64,000 nt of DNA from Oceanicola sp. 22II-s10i (GTDB lineage: Bacteria > Pseudomonadota > Alphaproteobacteria > Rhodobacterales > Rhodobacteraceae): NCBI RefSeq assembly GCF_002210105.1, contig NZ_AQQU01000001.1:346501-410500 (forward strand). The letters are read 5' to 3'. Both the position numbers and the translations under genes were made by a program. Positions 1 through 9,239 of this stretch are shown piece by piece. How positions within the stretch are numbered: position 1 is the stretch's first letter; every line of letters starts with the position of its first letter. The notes below the pieces were generated by a model, which saw only the letters and a list, made by a program, of their open reading frames with translations, was not told the origin of the DNA and did no database searches.

Positions 1-1
1 T

Positions 2-145
2 CCGGGCGCCGAGATCGTCGCGGACGGGAAGGCTGCGGGTGTGCTGCACACGCGGGCGGGCGACCGGGCGATCGCCTATCTGCGGTTCGACCGCGCGGCA
101 GGGCCGATGTCGGCCGAGGGCGCGCGGGTCGTCTGGCCGCAGTAA
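2..145 (+). CDS. YgfZ/GcvT-like folate-binding protein, C-terminal fragment
   Basis: This is the last 47 codons of a gene that enters from the left edge and ends at TAA 143-145. The tail reads GAEIVADGKAAGVLHT, then AIAYLRFDRA. This resembles the C-terminal barrel of the YgfZ/GcvT-like tetrahydrofolate-binding proteins, which support iron-sulfur cluster repair, where a 'G-x-E-I...GK-x-x-G...G-x-x-x-x-A-x-x-R-x-DRA' pattern is common. Only the tail is visible, so the folate site and the conserved Cys motif of YgfZ cannot be checked. A different GcvT-fold protein is the main alternative. Confidence 0.55.
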   Translation, partial: PGAEIVADGKAAGVLHTRAGDRAIAYLRFDRAAGPMSAEGARVVWPQ

Positions 146-298
146 TCGGCCGCAAATTTCGAGCGTGCATTCCGGATGCCGGGGGGACTGCCCGCGGATT
201 GGGCAACTGAGGCGCCCGTGCAACAATCCGGGCAGCCGGACCGCCCGTATCCCGGGCATCCGGGCCGCCTGACGGGCCGACGCACCCCCGAAAACACG

Positions 299-324
299 AA
301 GGCCGGGCGCAAAAGCCCGGCCTT
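299..324 (-). terminator. Hairpin terminator downstream of efp
   Basis: A perfect 10-bp stem (AAGGCCGGGC at 299-308 pairing with 315-324) has a 6-nt loop. Read on the minus strand it is followed by CGTGTTTTCG. It lies 22 bp beyond the efp stop codon, so it most likely ends efp transcription. The T-run is short, which makes it an imperfect intrinsic terminator. Confidence 0.6.
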
Positions 325-346
325 GCAGTTTCCGCATAACGCGACG

Positions 347-910
347 TCAGGCGCGTTCGGAATATTCCATCGTCTCGGTGTTCACGATGATGTCCTCGTC
401 CTGTCCGATGAACGGCGGGACCATCACCTTGATGCCGTTGTCGAGAATCGCCGGCTTGAAGCTGTTGGCGGCCGTCTGGCCTTTCACCACCGGCTCCGTC
501 TCGACGATCTTGCAGGTCACCTTTTGCGGCAGGGTCGCGTTCAGCGCCTCTTCGCCGTAGAACTCGACCAGGATCGTCATGCCGTCCTGCAGGAACGGAC
601 GACGCTCGCCCAGCAGGTCTGCGGGCAACTCGATCTGTTCGTAGGTTTCGGCGTCCATGAACACCAGCATCCCGTCGTTTTCATATAGGAATTGCTGGTC
701 TTTCTGCTCGAGCCGGACCTGTTCCACCTTGTCGGCGGAGCGGAACCGCTCGTTCAGCTTGGAGCCGGTGCGCAGGTTGCGCAGCTCGACCTGTGCGAAC
801 GCGCCGCCCTTGCCGGGTTTGACGTGATCGACCTTCACCGCCGCCCAGAGCCCGTTGTCATGTTCCAGCACGTGACCGGGCCGGATTTCGTTCCCGTTAA
901 TTTTCGGCAT
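347..910 (-). CDS. efp: Translation elongation factor P
   Basis: This 187-residue protein has the usual EF-P length and three-domain layout. It starts [20 protein letters not shown] and carries the modification-loop motif PGKGGAF near residue 34, followed by an [10 protein letters not shown] stretch and a C-terminal ending of the [16 protein letters not shown] type. EF-P binds the ribosome between the P and E sites and relieves stalling at polyproline motifs. The loop Lys is present, but which modification it carries cannot be told because no epmA or epmB is nearby. The gene stands alone, with a purine-rich GGAAAG ribosome site before ATG 910 and a hairpin terminator behind it. Confidence 0.96.
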   Translation of the reverse strand: MPKINGNEIRPGHVLEHDNGLWAAVKVDHVKPGKGGAFAQVELRNLRTGSKLNERFRSADKVEQVRLEQKDQQFLYENDGMLVFMDAETYEQIELPADLLGERRPFLQDGMTILVEFYGEEALNATLPQKVTCKIVETEPVVKGQTAANSFKPAILDNGIKVMVPPFIGQDEDIIVNTETMEYSERA

Positions 911-1123
911 ACCACTTTCCGCGAAGTAGGTTGATCTGAATCAGGGCGGACCTATATATCGGCGGAACGGCTGAGGCAATATGACGACCGTTCGCTAGGC
1001 AGACCCGGAAGCCATGCAAAAGACGCATGACGGACTTGCTTTAAAGCGCTATCCGAATCGTCACCCTTTCGCCATAAGTCGCCGGACGCCAGAAACGCAA
1101 GAGCAATAACAAAAGGACGCAAG

Positions 1124-1444
1124 ATGAAGGATTTCGTGGACGGCACGGCTTTCAACAACGAACAGGGAAACCGGGCGCGGAAACTCTTCGCGGCCGTTGT
1201 TCTTGCCGCGCTCGACGATGCTATTGCCGATGACAAGAAATACGGCAACGGCCCGGATCAGATCGCCCGCTGGGCGCGCTCGCGCGATGGCCGCGAGGTT
1301 CTGAGCTGTGCCGGCATCGACCCGAACGAACGCGTTGTTCAGGGCCTGATGGAGTTCGTGTCCAAGGGTGTGCGCACCTCGGTCGCGCTGTCGCGCGAAG
1401 AGAGCGAGCGTCGCCATGCCGCCGAACAGGCCGAAGCCGCCTGA
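1124..1444 (+). CDS. Small conserved alphaproteobacterial protein (DUF6280-like)
   Basis: This 106-residue, mostly helical, soluble protein starts MKDFVDGTAFNNEQGNRARK and has no signal peptide or membrane segment. I recognise it as a very well conserved Rhodobacterales protein of unknown function that I associate with DUF6280; I could not check that name. Its ARWARSRDGREVLSCAGIDP core holds the only Cys. An AAAGGA ribosome site lies a few bases before ATG 1124, and a strong intrinsic terminator follows, so it looks like a single-gene transcript. No function can be given from sequence. Confidence 0.75.
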   Translation: MKDFVDGTAFNNEQGNRARKLFAAVVLAALDDAIADDKKYGNGPDQIARWARSRDGREVLSCAGIDPNERVVQGLMEFVSKGVRTSVALSREESERRHAAEQAEAA

Positions 1445-1470
1445 ACCAGTTACAGACTGCTGCCATGAAA

Positions 1471-1503
1471 GACGCGCCCCCTCGCTCGGGGCGCGTCTTT
1501 CTC
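1471..1503 (+). terminator. Strong intrinsic terminator
   Basis: A perfect 10-bp stem GACGCGCCCC (1471-1480) pairs with 1488-1497 across a 7-nt loop, and a pyrimidine run TTTCTCTTT follows. It lies 27 bp after the stop of the small gene at 1124-1444 and separates it from cobQ. The first bases of cobQ's leader overlap the T-run. Confidence 0.85.
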
Positions 1504-1543
1504 TTTGGGAGTGCCGAATGGCGCGCATGAGGAAACGGTCCCG

Positions 1544-2998
1544 ATGACACGGGCGATCATGATCCAGGGCGCCGGGTCCAACGTCGGCAAGTCGATGATC
1601 GTGGCCGGCCTGTGCCGTGCCTTTGCCGATCGCGGCCTGCGCGTCCGGCCGTTCAAGCCGCAGAACATGTCGAACAACGCGGCCGTGACCGTCGACGGAG
1701 GCGAGATCGGGCGCGCCCAGGCGCTGCAGGCGCTGGCGGCACGGGTGGATGCGACCGTGCATATGAACCCCGTGCTGCTGAAGCCGGAATCCGACATCGG
1801 CGCGCAGGTCATCGTGCAGGGGCATCGGCTGACCACGACGGCGGCGGCTGACTTCATGGGGCTGCGCAAGGGGCTTCTGGGCTCCGTCCTGCAGTCGTTC
1901 CATCACCTGACCGGGGTGGCGGACCTGATTGTCGTCGAAGGGGCGGGCAGTCCGGCCGAGGTCAACCTGCGCCCGAACGACATCGCCAACATGGGCTTTG
2001 CCGAGGCGGTGGGCGTGCCCGTCATCCTGATCGGCGACATCGACCGCGGCGGAGTCATCGCGCAGATCGTCGGGACCAGGGCTGTTCTCGCGCCATCCGA
2101 TGCGGCGCGGATCCACGGGTTCGCGATCAACAAGTTCCGTGGCGACCCGGCGCTGTTCACCGGCGGGCTGACGGCGATCACCGGTCACACCGGCTGGCCC
2201 TCGCTCGGGGTGCTGCCGTGGTTCGAGGATGCGTGGCGGCTGCCCGCCGAGGATGTGATGGACATCGCATCGCGCGGCGACGGCGCATTCCGCATCGCGG
2301 TGCCGCATCTGCCGCGGATCGCGAATTTCGACGATCTGGACCCGTTGCGCGCCGAGCCCGGCGTCTCGGTCCAGATGATCGGGCCGGGCCGCCCGCTGCC
2401 CGGCGATGCCGATCTTGTGCTGATCCCCGGATCGAAGGCCACAATATCCGATCTCGCCCGTTTCCGCGCGGAAGGCTGGGATATCGACCTGCAGGCCCAC
2501 GTGCGGCGCGGCGGGCTGGTCTTGGGGCTGTGCGGCGGTTACCAGATGCTGGGGCGCGAGATCGCCGATCCCGAAGGGATCGAGGGGCCGCCCGGCACCG
2601 TCGCGGGTCTTGGGCTGCTGGACGTCACCACCGTGATGCGCCCGGCCAAGCGGCTTGCCCTGTCCGACGCGCGCCACCTTGCCAGCGGGGCGGCGCTGTC
2701 GGGATACGAGATCCACCTGGGCGAAACGGCCGGGCCGGACTGCGCGCGGGCCTGGCTGGAGATCGGCGGGCGGCCCGAAGGTGCGGCGTCACGCGACGGG
2801 CGGATCATGGGGTGCTATCTGCACGGGCTATTCGCCTCGGACACGTTCCGGCGCGCGTGGCTGTCGGAGGCAGGTGTCGCCTCGGGCCTCAGCCATGATT
2901 ACGAGGTGGAACAGACGCTGGACCGGCTGGCCGCGCATGTGGCGGCGCATCTGGATCTGGATGCGATACTGGCTTTGGCGGCCGAGGTGACGGCCTAA
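1544..2998 (+). CDS. cobQ: Cobyric acid synthase
   Basis: CobQ uses glutamine and ATP to amidate side chains b, d, e and g of adenosylcobyrinic acid diamide late in cobalamin synthesis. The 484-residue product begins [18 protein letters not shown], a P-loop-like ATP site, followed by [10 protein letters not shown], which is typical of CobQ. The C-terminal half is a class I glutamine amidotransferase domain with the nucleophile in [14 protein letters not shown] and a late [10 protein letters not shown] histidine segment. An upstream in-frame TTG exists, but ATG 1544 is preferred because GAGGAAA sits at 1529-1535. No other cob gene is in the window, and the 3' end overlaps the converging gene by 4 bp. 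Confidence 0.95.
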   Translation: MTRAIMIQGAGSNVGKSMIVAGLCRAFADRGLRVRPFKPQNMSNNAAVTVDGGEIGRAQALQALAARVDATVHMNPVLLKPESDIGAQVIVQGHRLTTTAAADFMGLRKGLLGSVLQSFHHLTGVADLIVVEGAGSPAEVNLRPNDIANMGFAEAVGVPVILIGDIDRGGVIAQIVGTRAVLAPSDAARIHGFAINKFRGDPALFTGGLTAITGHTGWPSLGVLPWFEDAWRLPAEDVMDIASRGDGAFRIAVPHLPRIANFDDLDPLRAEPGVSVQMIGPGRPLPGDADLVLIPGSKATISDLARFRAEGWDIDLQAHVRRGGLVLGLCGGYQMLGREIADPEGIEGPPGTVAGLGLLDVTTVMRPAKRLALSDARHLASGAALSGYEIHLGETAGPDCARAWLEIGGRPEGAASRDGRIMGCYLHGLFASDTFRRAWLSEAGVASGLSHDYEVEQTLDRLAAHVAAHLDLDAILALAAEVTA

Positions 2999-4251
2999 AG
3001 CAGGTCGTGCGCCGTCAGGGCCCGCTGGATTTCGCGACGGACCAGCTTGCGCACGTTCCGCGTGATCCGCTCGCCCAGGGCGCCCTGCAGTTCCTGCCGC
3101 ACGATCTCCGCAACCATGTCGCGCAGCGCCTCTTCGTCGATCATCGGTGCGTCGTCGTAGAATTCGTTCCGATCCGGCTCCGTGCGGGATGTGGTGGAAT
3201 GCTGCCACCCCGCGCCTGCGGAGGTCTGGAACGTGCCGTGGTCCAGCTCGTCATCCGCCGGTCCGATGCCGGGCTGATCGTCATCCAGCAGGTCCGCGAC
3301 CTCGTCGTCATCGGCCGGATCGAGATGATCTTCCCACAAGAGCGCCTCGCTGGCCGCATCACCCGCAAGCGCAGTGTCTGCATCCTGTGCACCGGCAGCG
3401 GACAGGTCCGCGCTGGCCTGGCCTGCGCCGCGTTCCAGACCGGCGATGCGTTCCTCGAGCGACAGGACACCGCGCGACCGCAGGAAGGACGGGATCGGGC
3501 TGTCGGGGCGCGGCTCACGATGCAGGAAGGCCGGCTCGGGCGCGGCCTCTTCCGGCGTCATCGCGTCGTCATCATCCGCAAGAGCCTCTTCGTCGGGCTC
3601 CTCCTCGAAATCGGCGGGGTCAAGCTGTGCACCTTCCTCTTCGCCGATGTCGTCGTTGCGCGGGTCATAGCTCCCCAGAACGGGGCCGGCGACATTGCCG
3701 CCCTCGTCCTCGTAGCCGAGGTCATCGTCTTCGGCCTCCGCGGCGGCCAGTTCACGCATCAGGGCGTCGCTGTCGCGCGCGTAGTCCGACTGATGCGCAC
3801 CTCCGGCGGCGTCGTCATCCTTGTCGGCGTCCTGGAGCCAGTCGTTGAAGGAGGCCATGTCAAATGCCCCGTCCACGTCGGCATCGTCACCCGCGTTCCG
3901 GTCCCGGCCCGTCGTGGCGACCGGCTCTGCCTCATCCGACTCGGTCAGGACCTCGGGCGGGAAGGGCGATTCGTCGAACTCGTCCTCCTGGAACGCCGAC
4001 AGATCCAGGGCACTGCCCGCTTCACCTTCATCCGCCATGTCCTCGGGATCGTGCACGCGCAACGCCGGCGTCAGCACCAGCTTGTCGACCGGTTTCGGCT
4101 GTTCAGGCTCAGCCGCGCGGTGGTCCTCAGGGGTCGAACGGGGCGCCGCATCGCGGCCCTGCCGGGTCTGTGCCCGGACCTCTTCGGACACGAGCTTGCG
4201 AATGGAGGACAGAACATCCTCGATCTGCACGTTGGTCACGGGATCGGACAT
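2995..4251 (-). CDS. PopZ-like polar organizing protein (DUF2497-type ends)
   Basis: This 418-residue, very acidic, low-complexity protein has two conserved-looking ends. Residues 10-24 read [15 protein letters not shown]. This closely parallels the N-terminal helix of Caulobacter PopZ (EEILASIRRIISED from memory), which binds client proteins. The last 47 residues form charged helices ([12 protein letters not shown], then [17 protein letters not shown]) like the PopZ oligomerisation region. The middle is rich in Asp and Glu and probably disordered, and it is longer than in Caulobacter PopZ (about 180 residues). The gene follows pcm and tolC in the same direction, the order I recall around Caulobacter popZ. 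A role as polar scaffold for the chromosome origin and cell-cycle proteins is inferred. Confidence 0.7.
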   Translation of the reverse strand: MSDPVTNVQIEDVLSSIRKLVSEEVRAQTRQGRDAAPRSTPEDHRAAEPEQPKPVDKLVLTPALRVHDPEDMADEGEAGSALDLSAFQEDEFDESPFPPEVLTESDEAEPVATTGRDRNAGDDADVDGAFDMASFNDWLQDADKDDDAAGGAHQSDYARDSDALMRELAAAEAEDDDLGYEDEGGNVAGPVLGSYDPRNDDIGEEEGAQLDPADFEEEPDEEALADDDDAMTPEEAAPEPAFLHREPRPDSPIPSFLRSRGVLSLEERIAGLERGAGQASADLSAAGAQDADTALAGDAASEALLWEDHLDPADDDEVADLLDDDQPGIGPADDELDHGTFQTSAGAGWQHSTTSRTEPDRNEFYDDAPMIDEEALRDMVAEIVRQELQGALGERITRNVRKLVRREIQRALTAHDLL

Positions 4252-4324
4252 GACAGGTCACCACTCTCGCCTCGCCCGCAGAATAGCCTGCAGACGTCGA
4301 TTTCTCAACTGACCGCTGTCAGTT

Positions 4325-5737
4325 TTAATCTTTTCCAAGCTTGCGGAGCACACGGTCCAGCTTCTGCCCGCGCTCGCTGAGGCCGGCCGGCGCATCCTTC
4401 ACCATGTTGTAGTAGCCCGCCGGGTCGAACAGCTGGACACCCAGACCCAGGTCCCGGGCCGTCATCCGGCCCGTTGCGGCCAGCAGGTTGTAGGCGTTCA
4501 CGTATTCGTCGATCTGGGCCGAGATGAAGGTGGTCCGTGCCGACAGCAGTTCCTGCTCGTAGTTCAGCACGTCCAGCGTGGTCCGGGCACCCAGCGTCGT
4601 TTCCTCGCGCACGCCGCGGAACGCGACATCCGCCGCGCGCACCTGTTCCTCGCCCGCAAGGCGGCTGGCCCGTGCGACCAGCACGTTGGAGTAGGCTGTG
4701 CCAGCTTGCTGGCGCAGGCCCTGGGCGACCGTGTGCAGGTTTGCCCGCGACGCATCGCGCCGGGCCATCGCCTGCCGCTGCAGCGAGCTGAGCCGCCCGC
4801 CGGAATAGATCGGACCCGTGGCCTGAAGCCCCAGCGTCACGCCGTTGGAATACCCGTCGTTGTTCAGGTTCCGCGTCACGCCATACCGCGCCGAGGCGCT
4901 GATCGTCGGTTTGAGCGCCAGATCGGCCGCGGTCACGTTCAACTCCGCAACCGTCACGTCCTTCTGCGCGGCCAGCATGTTCGGGTGCTGACGCACCGCG
5001 ACGGCCATTGCGTCCTGCACCGAAGCGGGCAGCCGCGGCAGGCTGCGCGGCGGCACCAGATTGCCCGGCTCGCGCCCGGTGGCGGCCAGATATTCCAGCC
5101 GTGCCGCGTTCAGCGCGCCCTCGGCGGCGGCAAGCCCGCTGCGCGCGGCGGCCAGCCGGGCCTCGGCCAGCGACACGTCGGTGCGCGTCACCTCGCCCAC
5201 GTCGAAGCGGTCCCGCGCGGCGCGCAGTTCCTGCGTGATCAGGCGCATGTTGTTCTGGCGCAGGGCCAGCGTATCGGTTGCCCGGCGGACCTCGAAGAAC
5301 GCCGTCGCGGCCCGCAGCAGAACCGACTGTTCCACCTGCAGCAGCGTGTAGCGCGCGCTCAGCACCGACTCCTTGGCGATCTCGATATCGACCTTGGAGG
5401 CTCCGAAATCATACACCAGCAGCTGCAGGGTGATCCCCAGTGTTGCACTGGCGGAATCGCTGTTCGTGGCGGTGAAGCCATTGGCGGCGGAGGACGTCCG
5501 GGTCAGGGACTGGTCGATACCCGCCGACCAGCTGATGATCGGCCGCAAGGCCGACACGGCCTGCGCCACGTTTTCGTCCGCGGCCCGCAGCAGCGCCCGG
5601 TTCTGCTGAAGCAGTCCCGACTGGTTGTAGGCCGACACGAGCGCATCGGCCAACGTTTCGGCCCGCGCCGGAAGCGTCGCAAGCCCGGTCGCAAGAGCCA
5701 GCGCCGCAACTCTCAGTCCTGTCTTCAGTCCTTTCAT
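4325..5737 (-). CDS. tolC: TolC-family outer membrane efflux protein
   Basis: This 470-residue protein starts with a clear signal peptide (residues 1-26, ending LPARAET). It has two repeated outer-membrane-efflux domains, each a coiled-coil pair around a strand region; ETLADALVSAYNQ opens the first and a YGVTRNLNNDGYSNGVTLG strand lies in the second half. TolC trimers form the outer-membrane duct of type I secretion and tripartite efflux systems. No ABC exporter or adaptor is adjacent, so its partners are elsewhere. It starts 31 bp after the methyltransferase gene and precedes the PopZ-like gene by 73 bp, so the three probably form one operon. Confidence 0.92.
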   Translation of the reverse strand: MKGLKTGLRVAALALATGLATLPARAETLADALVSAYNQSGLLQQNRALLRAADENVAQAVSALRPIISWSAGIDQSLTRTSSAANGFTATNSDSASATLGITLQLLVYDFGASKVDIEIAKESVLSARYTLLQVEQSVLLRAATAFFEVRRATDTLALRQNNMRLITQELRAARDRFDVGEVTRTDVSLAEARLAAARSGLAAAEGALNAARLEYLAATGREPGNLVPPRSLPRLPASVQDAMAVAVRQHPNMLAAQKDVTVAELNVTAADLALKPTISASARYGVTRNLNNDGYSNGVTLGLQATGPIYSGGRLSSLQRQAMARRDASRANLHTVAQGLRQQAGTAYSNVLVARASRLAGEEQVRAADVAFRGVREETTLGARTTLDVLNYEQELLSARTTFISAQIDEYVNAYNLLAATGRMTARDLGLGVQLFDPAGYYNMVKDAPAGLSERGQKLDRVLRKLGKD

Positions 5738-5768
5738 CGTACCGCCCTGCCTCTTTTCTTTGTTTTGA

Positions 5769-6419
5769 CTATAGCGAGAAGGCCCGCTGCCTCTCGAAAC
5801 CGGGGATCACCGGCGCGGACGCGTTGAAAGCGAAGCGCCAGGAAATCGTCCCGTCATTCTTGTAACCGATCCGCACCACGCCGAGCCGGCCCTCCATGAA
5901 CAGGCAGACAATCCGCCCGCCGTCCTTCAACTGGGCGGTCAGTGCCTCGGGCAGTTCCTCGACCGCGCCTTCGACCACGATCGCGTCGTAGGGTCCGTGT
6001 TCGGCGGCGCCCTCGGTCAGGGTGGCCTCGTGCAGGATGACGTTGTCGGCATTGATCTGCGACAGCACGTCCTGCGCGCCCGACAGCCGGTCGGGTTCGT
6101 CGACGGCGACCACGGCCTCGGCCATGCGTGCGATGACGGCGGCCGAATAGCCCGAGCCGCAGCCCAGGTCCATGACCAGCTCGTCCGACCGGATGTCCAG
6201 CGCGTCCAGCATCTTGGCCAGCGTCCGCGGCTCCAGCAGCACCCGTCCGCCACCGAGATCGAGGTTCTCGCCCAGATAGGCCGCCTCTCGCTTTTCCGTC
6301 GGCACGAAGAGTTCCCGCGGCACCGCGAGCATCGCCTCGATGATCGGGAATTTCGTCACGTCCGAGGGACGGATCTGAGCGTCGACCATGGTGGTGCGTC
6401 GCGCTGCGTAATCTGCCAT
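5769..6419 (-). CDS. pcm: Protein-L-isoaspartate O-methyltransferase family protein
   Basis: This 216-residue, Rossmann-fold SAM-dependent methyltransferase starts MADYAARRTTMVDAQIRPSD. It carries the SAM-binding motif I VMDLGCGSGYSAAVIAR, preceded by LLEPRTLAKMLDAL, typical of the Pcm family, and a post-motif acidic residue in VAVDEPDRL. Family members methylate isoaspartyl residues to start repair of aged proteins. In this alphaproteobacterial subgroup the normal GQTISQP-type substrate loop is altered (GGRVLLEPRT), so the true substrate is uncertain. An upstream non-ATG extension is possible but lacks family resemblance. It is the first gene of the pcm-tolC-popZ-like group. Confidence 0.85.
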   Translation of the reverse strand: MADYAARRTTMVDAQIRPSDVTKFPIIEAMLAVPRELFVPTEKREAAYLGENLDLGGGRVLLEPRTLAKMLDALDIRSDELVMDLGCGSGYSAAVIARMAEAVVAVDEPDRLSGAQDVLSQINADNVILHEATLTEGAAEHGPYDAIVVEGAVEELPEALTAQLKDGGRIVCLFMEGRLGVVRIGYKNDGTISWRFAFNASAPVIPGFERQRAFSL

Positions 6420-7055
6420 TCTACCTGTCCCCTGCAGAATCCTTGGTTCGTATTGCCATATATGTCCGAGGGCGGCAACGCACCGTGGCACGTTGATCCG
6501 CAAGCCCTGTTCCGTTTGCCACACCCATGACACTTGCGAGGGTCGGGCGGATCAACCTAGGGGCCGCGACACCTTATGAAGTCGTGAATGTGCGGCGGGG
6601 CCACCAGTCCATTCGCCTGTCCGGCCCGGCGAGCCGGTGCACGCCGTCGAGCGCGTTGCCGGGCATGTGCCAGGTGACCCGCATGTCGACAGCGTTCCTG
6701 TCGCCATGCAGAGAAAACCGCGACCGCGAAACGCGATAGCAGCTGCGGACTGGCATCTCTGCAGCCGCGGGCCGGGCCGGCACTCGACCAAATTCAGGAG
6801 CGTGCTCACGGGGCGGCGCCGCGCGGTCCGGTCAAGCCAATCGTCCCTCGCAGGAGCACGCGAACGGATCACCACGTGCAAAGCCACAACCCCCACGTGG
6901 GGTATGCGGGCGGCTCGTCTTCCTCAGAAGGTATCGTGCACTCCGCTGACAAGTGGGGAGGTCGAACCCGAAATCCGATTGTGCAAAGCGGCGCCGCGAC
7001 GACATCCCGCGCCTGGTACGATCACCACCGTTTCACGAAAACCGCGATACAGGCC
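6420..7055. other. Gene-free stretch upstream of small secreted proteins
   Basis: I find no convincing gene in these 636 bases. A 69-codon minus-strand frame (6574-6783) contains a passage with protein-like composition but has no signal, motif or ribosome site, and could be a gene remnant. A CCACGTG...CACGTGG inverted repeat lies near 6876-6901. The right part presumably holds the promoter for the gene at 7056, but I could not pick out -35 and -10 boxes with confidence. Confidence 0.4.
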
Positions 7056-7391
7056 ATGTTGAAAAGACCCATTCCAACTCCGCCCCGCCTCGCCGGCATC
7101 CTGCTTATGGCGATCTCGTTCTTCATCGTCCCAAACGATGCTGATGCGGGCTTCAGTTACATGTGCAAGACCCGGAGCGGGCCACAGCTGCAAGCGGCCC
7201 ACCGACAGAGCCTGTCAGGGCAGTACACATATTTCACCCTGACCAACCTGACCCGCCGGTCGCTCAAGATCGAGGTACTAAATGCCCGAGGCCACAAGCT
7301 CAACATGACCCTGGGCGCGGGGCGAATATCGGAAAACATCGCCGTTTTCATGATGAGTGCCCGGAACCGCTTCATCATTCGCTGTACGTAA
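7056..7391 (+). CDS. Small secreted protein of unknown function
   Basis: This 111-residue product has an N-terminal signal peptide: MLKRPIPTPPRLAGILLMAI, a hydrophobic core, then a probable cut after NDADA. The mature part of about 80 residues is predicted to be beta-rich (YTYFTLTNLTRRSLKIEVLN) and has two Cys, near both ends, that could form a disulfide. I recognise no family. Only a weak AGG lies before ATG 7056; the longer frame back to 6876 has low-complexity sequence and is less likely. It is followed after 32 bp by another small exported protein of the same length, suggesting a co-transcribed pair. Confidence 0.6.
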   Translation: MLKRPIPTPPRLAGILLMAISFFIVPNDADAGFSYMCKTRSGPQLQAAHRQSLSGQYTYFTLTNLTRRSLKIEVLNARGHKLNMTLGAGRISENIAVFMMSARNRFIIRCT

Positions 7392-7423
7392 TTCGCCTGC
7401 CCGTTCGCCGAAAGGACCCCGAC

Positions 7424-7759
7424 ATGCCAACGACCCGGATCACCAATGCCCTTCTTGCAGTATTCTGCGTAGCGCCCGTGTTGAGCTTCGGCAGCACCGC
7501 AGCCTCGGCGTCCAACGTCCGCTGGTGCGACAGCGGGCAGTATCAGGACAGATCGTACTGCGCACGGGCAAGGAACGGCACGCTCGTCAATAACTGCGGC
7601 GAATATGTAAATTTCTACTGGTGCTATCGCGACTCCGGAAACCATAGCTGCAGGCGAAGCGGTGGAGAGCCGACGCAGTTTACAGGCGTACGTGCCAACG
7701 GCACCTACACCGTGCACAACGGACGCGCTTTCACCTATTGGACCTTTGCCTGCAAGTGA
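7424..7759 (+). CDS. Small secreted cysteine-rich protein of unknown function
   Basis: This 111-residue product has a signal peptide (MPTTRITNALLAVFCVAPVL, cut probably after ASA). The mature domain has six Cys spaced along its length (VRWCDSG, SYCARA, NNCGEY, YWCYRD, HSCRR, FACK) and many aromatic residues. This fits a disulfide-stabilised periplasmic or extracellular protein. GAAAGGA at 7409-7415 is a good ribosome site for ATG 7424. The 3' end overlaps the converging regulator gene by 25 bp. I recognise no family, and homology to the preceding small protein is not obvious beyond size and export. Confidence 0.65.
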   Translation: MPTTRITNALLAVFCVAPVLSFGSTAASASNVRWCDSGQYQDRSYCARARNGTLVNNCGEYVNFYWCYRDSGNHSCRRSGGEPTQFTGVRANGTYTVHNGRAFTYWTFACK

Positions 7760-8925
7760 GGCTCGGACTCCTGGCGGATCAGATTGGGTGAGGTCGCCAG
7801 CGCCAGCCTCAGCATGTCGAGCCGCGTATCGCACATGAGCTTTGCCATCGCATCCTTGATCTGGGACCGGGTGGTCTGAAGTTTGGTTTGACGCAGTTCG
7901 GCGACCTCGTCGGTGCGAAACCCTTTGACGATCAGATCGCAGACCTCGAGTTCGGCCGGGGTCAGCAGGTGGAACGCGTCGAGGCCGCGGGCCGTGACAT
8001 GCGTGTCCTCTTCCGGATCGATGAGTACGAGCATGGCCATGTGGGCATGTCCCAAATCGCCGTCCTTGACCGGGACAACGCGCGCGATCATCGGCAGCCC
8101 GCCGGAGCGACGTCGCAGTATCAGAACTGTCCGATTTGCCGGGAGGTCGCCTCGTAGCGCCCCGTTGAGCGCGGCAGCCAGAGCGCGCGCGTCGTCGATA
8201 TCGGCACATTCAAGCCGTTCACCCGAGAGCGTCACGCAATCACCTTCGGCGGCCATCGCTCGAAAGGTCGGGTTGGCCAGCAACACATGGTCGTCGGGCG
8301 CCATGAACGCGACCCCGATGTTCAACCTGTCAAACAGGGTCTTGAGAGCCGCATAGCCGTCGGCCAGTGATGTGACGACCCGCTGCCCTTCCATCGCAAG
8401 CGCCAGCAGCGGCACCAGGTTCGGGGCCCAGGCCCGGAACGCCGGCGAAGCGACCGCCGGTTCCAGCGCGTCATTCGTGATGACGCAGTCGAGAAACGGC
8501 CCCACGGAATTCAACTTCGTCACCGTCCTTGCGCGCGCACCCGTCGCCTGCAGCAGACGCTCGCGGAAAGAGTTGGGCGGAAGTTCGGCAGCGTCATCCA
8601 GGCCCATGAGGGCCGCCTCGGTCATCACCGCACCGACCGGCGCCCGAGCGGCAACCTTGTAGGCCCCGCTGTCCTGCCAGACCTGACCCGAGAAGAACTC
8701 CGAGCGCAGGTGCGCCACCTCCTGCGTCTGATAAACATGTGATCCGAAGAACACGGGGGACGTGCGATGGCGCAAATCGTATTGAAAGATCGCCACCCCC
8801 GGAAGCGAGAGCGCCTCGGATATTCGGTCGCATACATCGTTCATCCGGTCTGCGGATGTCACCGCCCTGATGGCCAATGCAGCGATCTCCAACAGTGCGG
8901 CGGCAGATGAGCTTTCGGTAGTCAT
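7735..8925 (-). CDS. LuxR-type transcriptional regulator with PAS/GAF-like sensor region
   Basis: This 396-residue protein has a C-terminal helix-turn-helix that fits the LuxR/NarL pattern: LTPAELEVCDLIVKGFRTDE, then VAELRQTKLQTTRSQIKDAM. In most family members the latter positions read 'IA..L.iS..TVk.hl', so the recognition helix is unusual. The first 180 residues look like a GAF-type sensor, and a PAS-like segment (LNIGVAFMAPDDHVLLANPT) lies in the middle. The start at ATG 8925 skips a 38-codon in-frame extension of poor quality. It is cytoplasmic, and its ligand and targets are unknown. Convergent overlap with the small exported protein may allow antisense interference. Confidence 0.75.
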   Translation of the reverse strand: MTTESSSAAALLEIAALAIRAVTSADRMNDVCDRISEALSLPGVAIFQYDLRHRTSPVFFGSHVYQTQEVAHLRSEFFSGQVWQDSGAYKVAARAPVGAVMTEAALMGLDDAAELPPNSFRERLLQATGARARTVTKLNSVGPFLDCVITNDALEPAVASPAFRAWAPNLVPLLALAMEGQRVVTSLADGYAALKTLFDRLNIGVAFMAPDDHVLLANPTFRAMAAEGDCVTLSGERLECADIDDARALAAALNGALRGDLPANRTVLILRRRSGGLPMIARVVPVKDGDLGHAHMAMLVLIDPEEDTHVTARGLDAFHLLTPAELEVCDLIVKGFRTDEVAELRQTKLQTTRSQIKDAMAKLMCDTRLDMLRLALATSPNLIRQESEPHLQAKVQ

Positions 8926-9239
8926 GGCGGCGCACACTATTCCCCGGATGACTGGTCCGGGCAAGGTTTGGTGAATTAACCGATTTGCAGGAATGCCCGC
9001 GGACCGGTGATATCGGGTGTTAGCGTCACGTCGCAACAAGTCAATTTTGCAAAGCCCGGTGTGATGCAGCGATCATTCTGTCGCGACGACCGGAAACCGG
9101 CCTCGGCCGCAATCCGGCCCGAGCGCATCGTCCGGATGTGGTGCATGAGCCGGAGGTGATCCAGGCGCGGGCCGAAGTCGATGCAATCGCACCACTGCCA
9201 CAAGTCATCGCATCCGACTTCGACACCCAGCATTGATTT
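8926..9239. other. Intergenic stretch before the integrase remnant
   Basis: These 314 bases should hold the promoter of the LuxR-type gene (reading left). A minus-strand frame (8976-9233) contains the stretch GCDDLWQWCDCIDFGPRLDH, which looks somewhat protein-like, but it has no ribosome site or family match, so I do not call it. No repeat or terminator stands out. Confidence 0.35.

Noticed and set aside
6552-6896. Minus-strand ORF with a short protein-like stretch
   Set aside because: No ribosome site, signal or family match; composition is Arg/Pro-rich over most of the length as in antisense GC-rich DNA.
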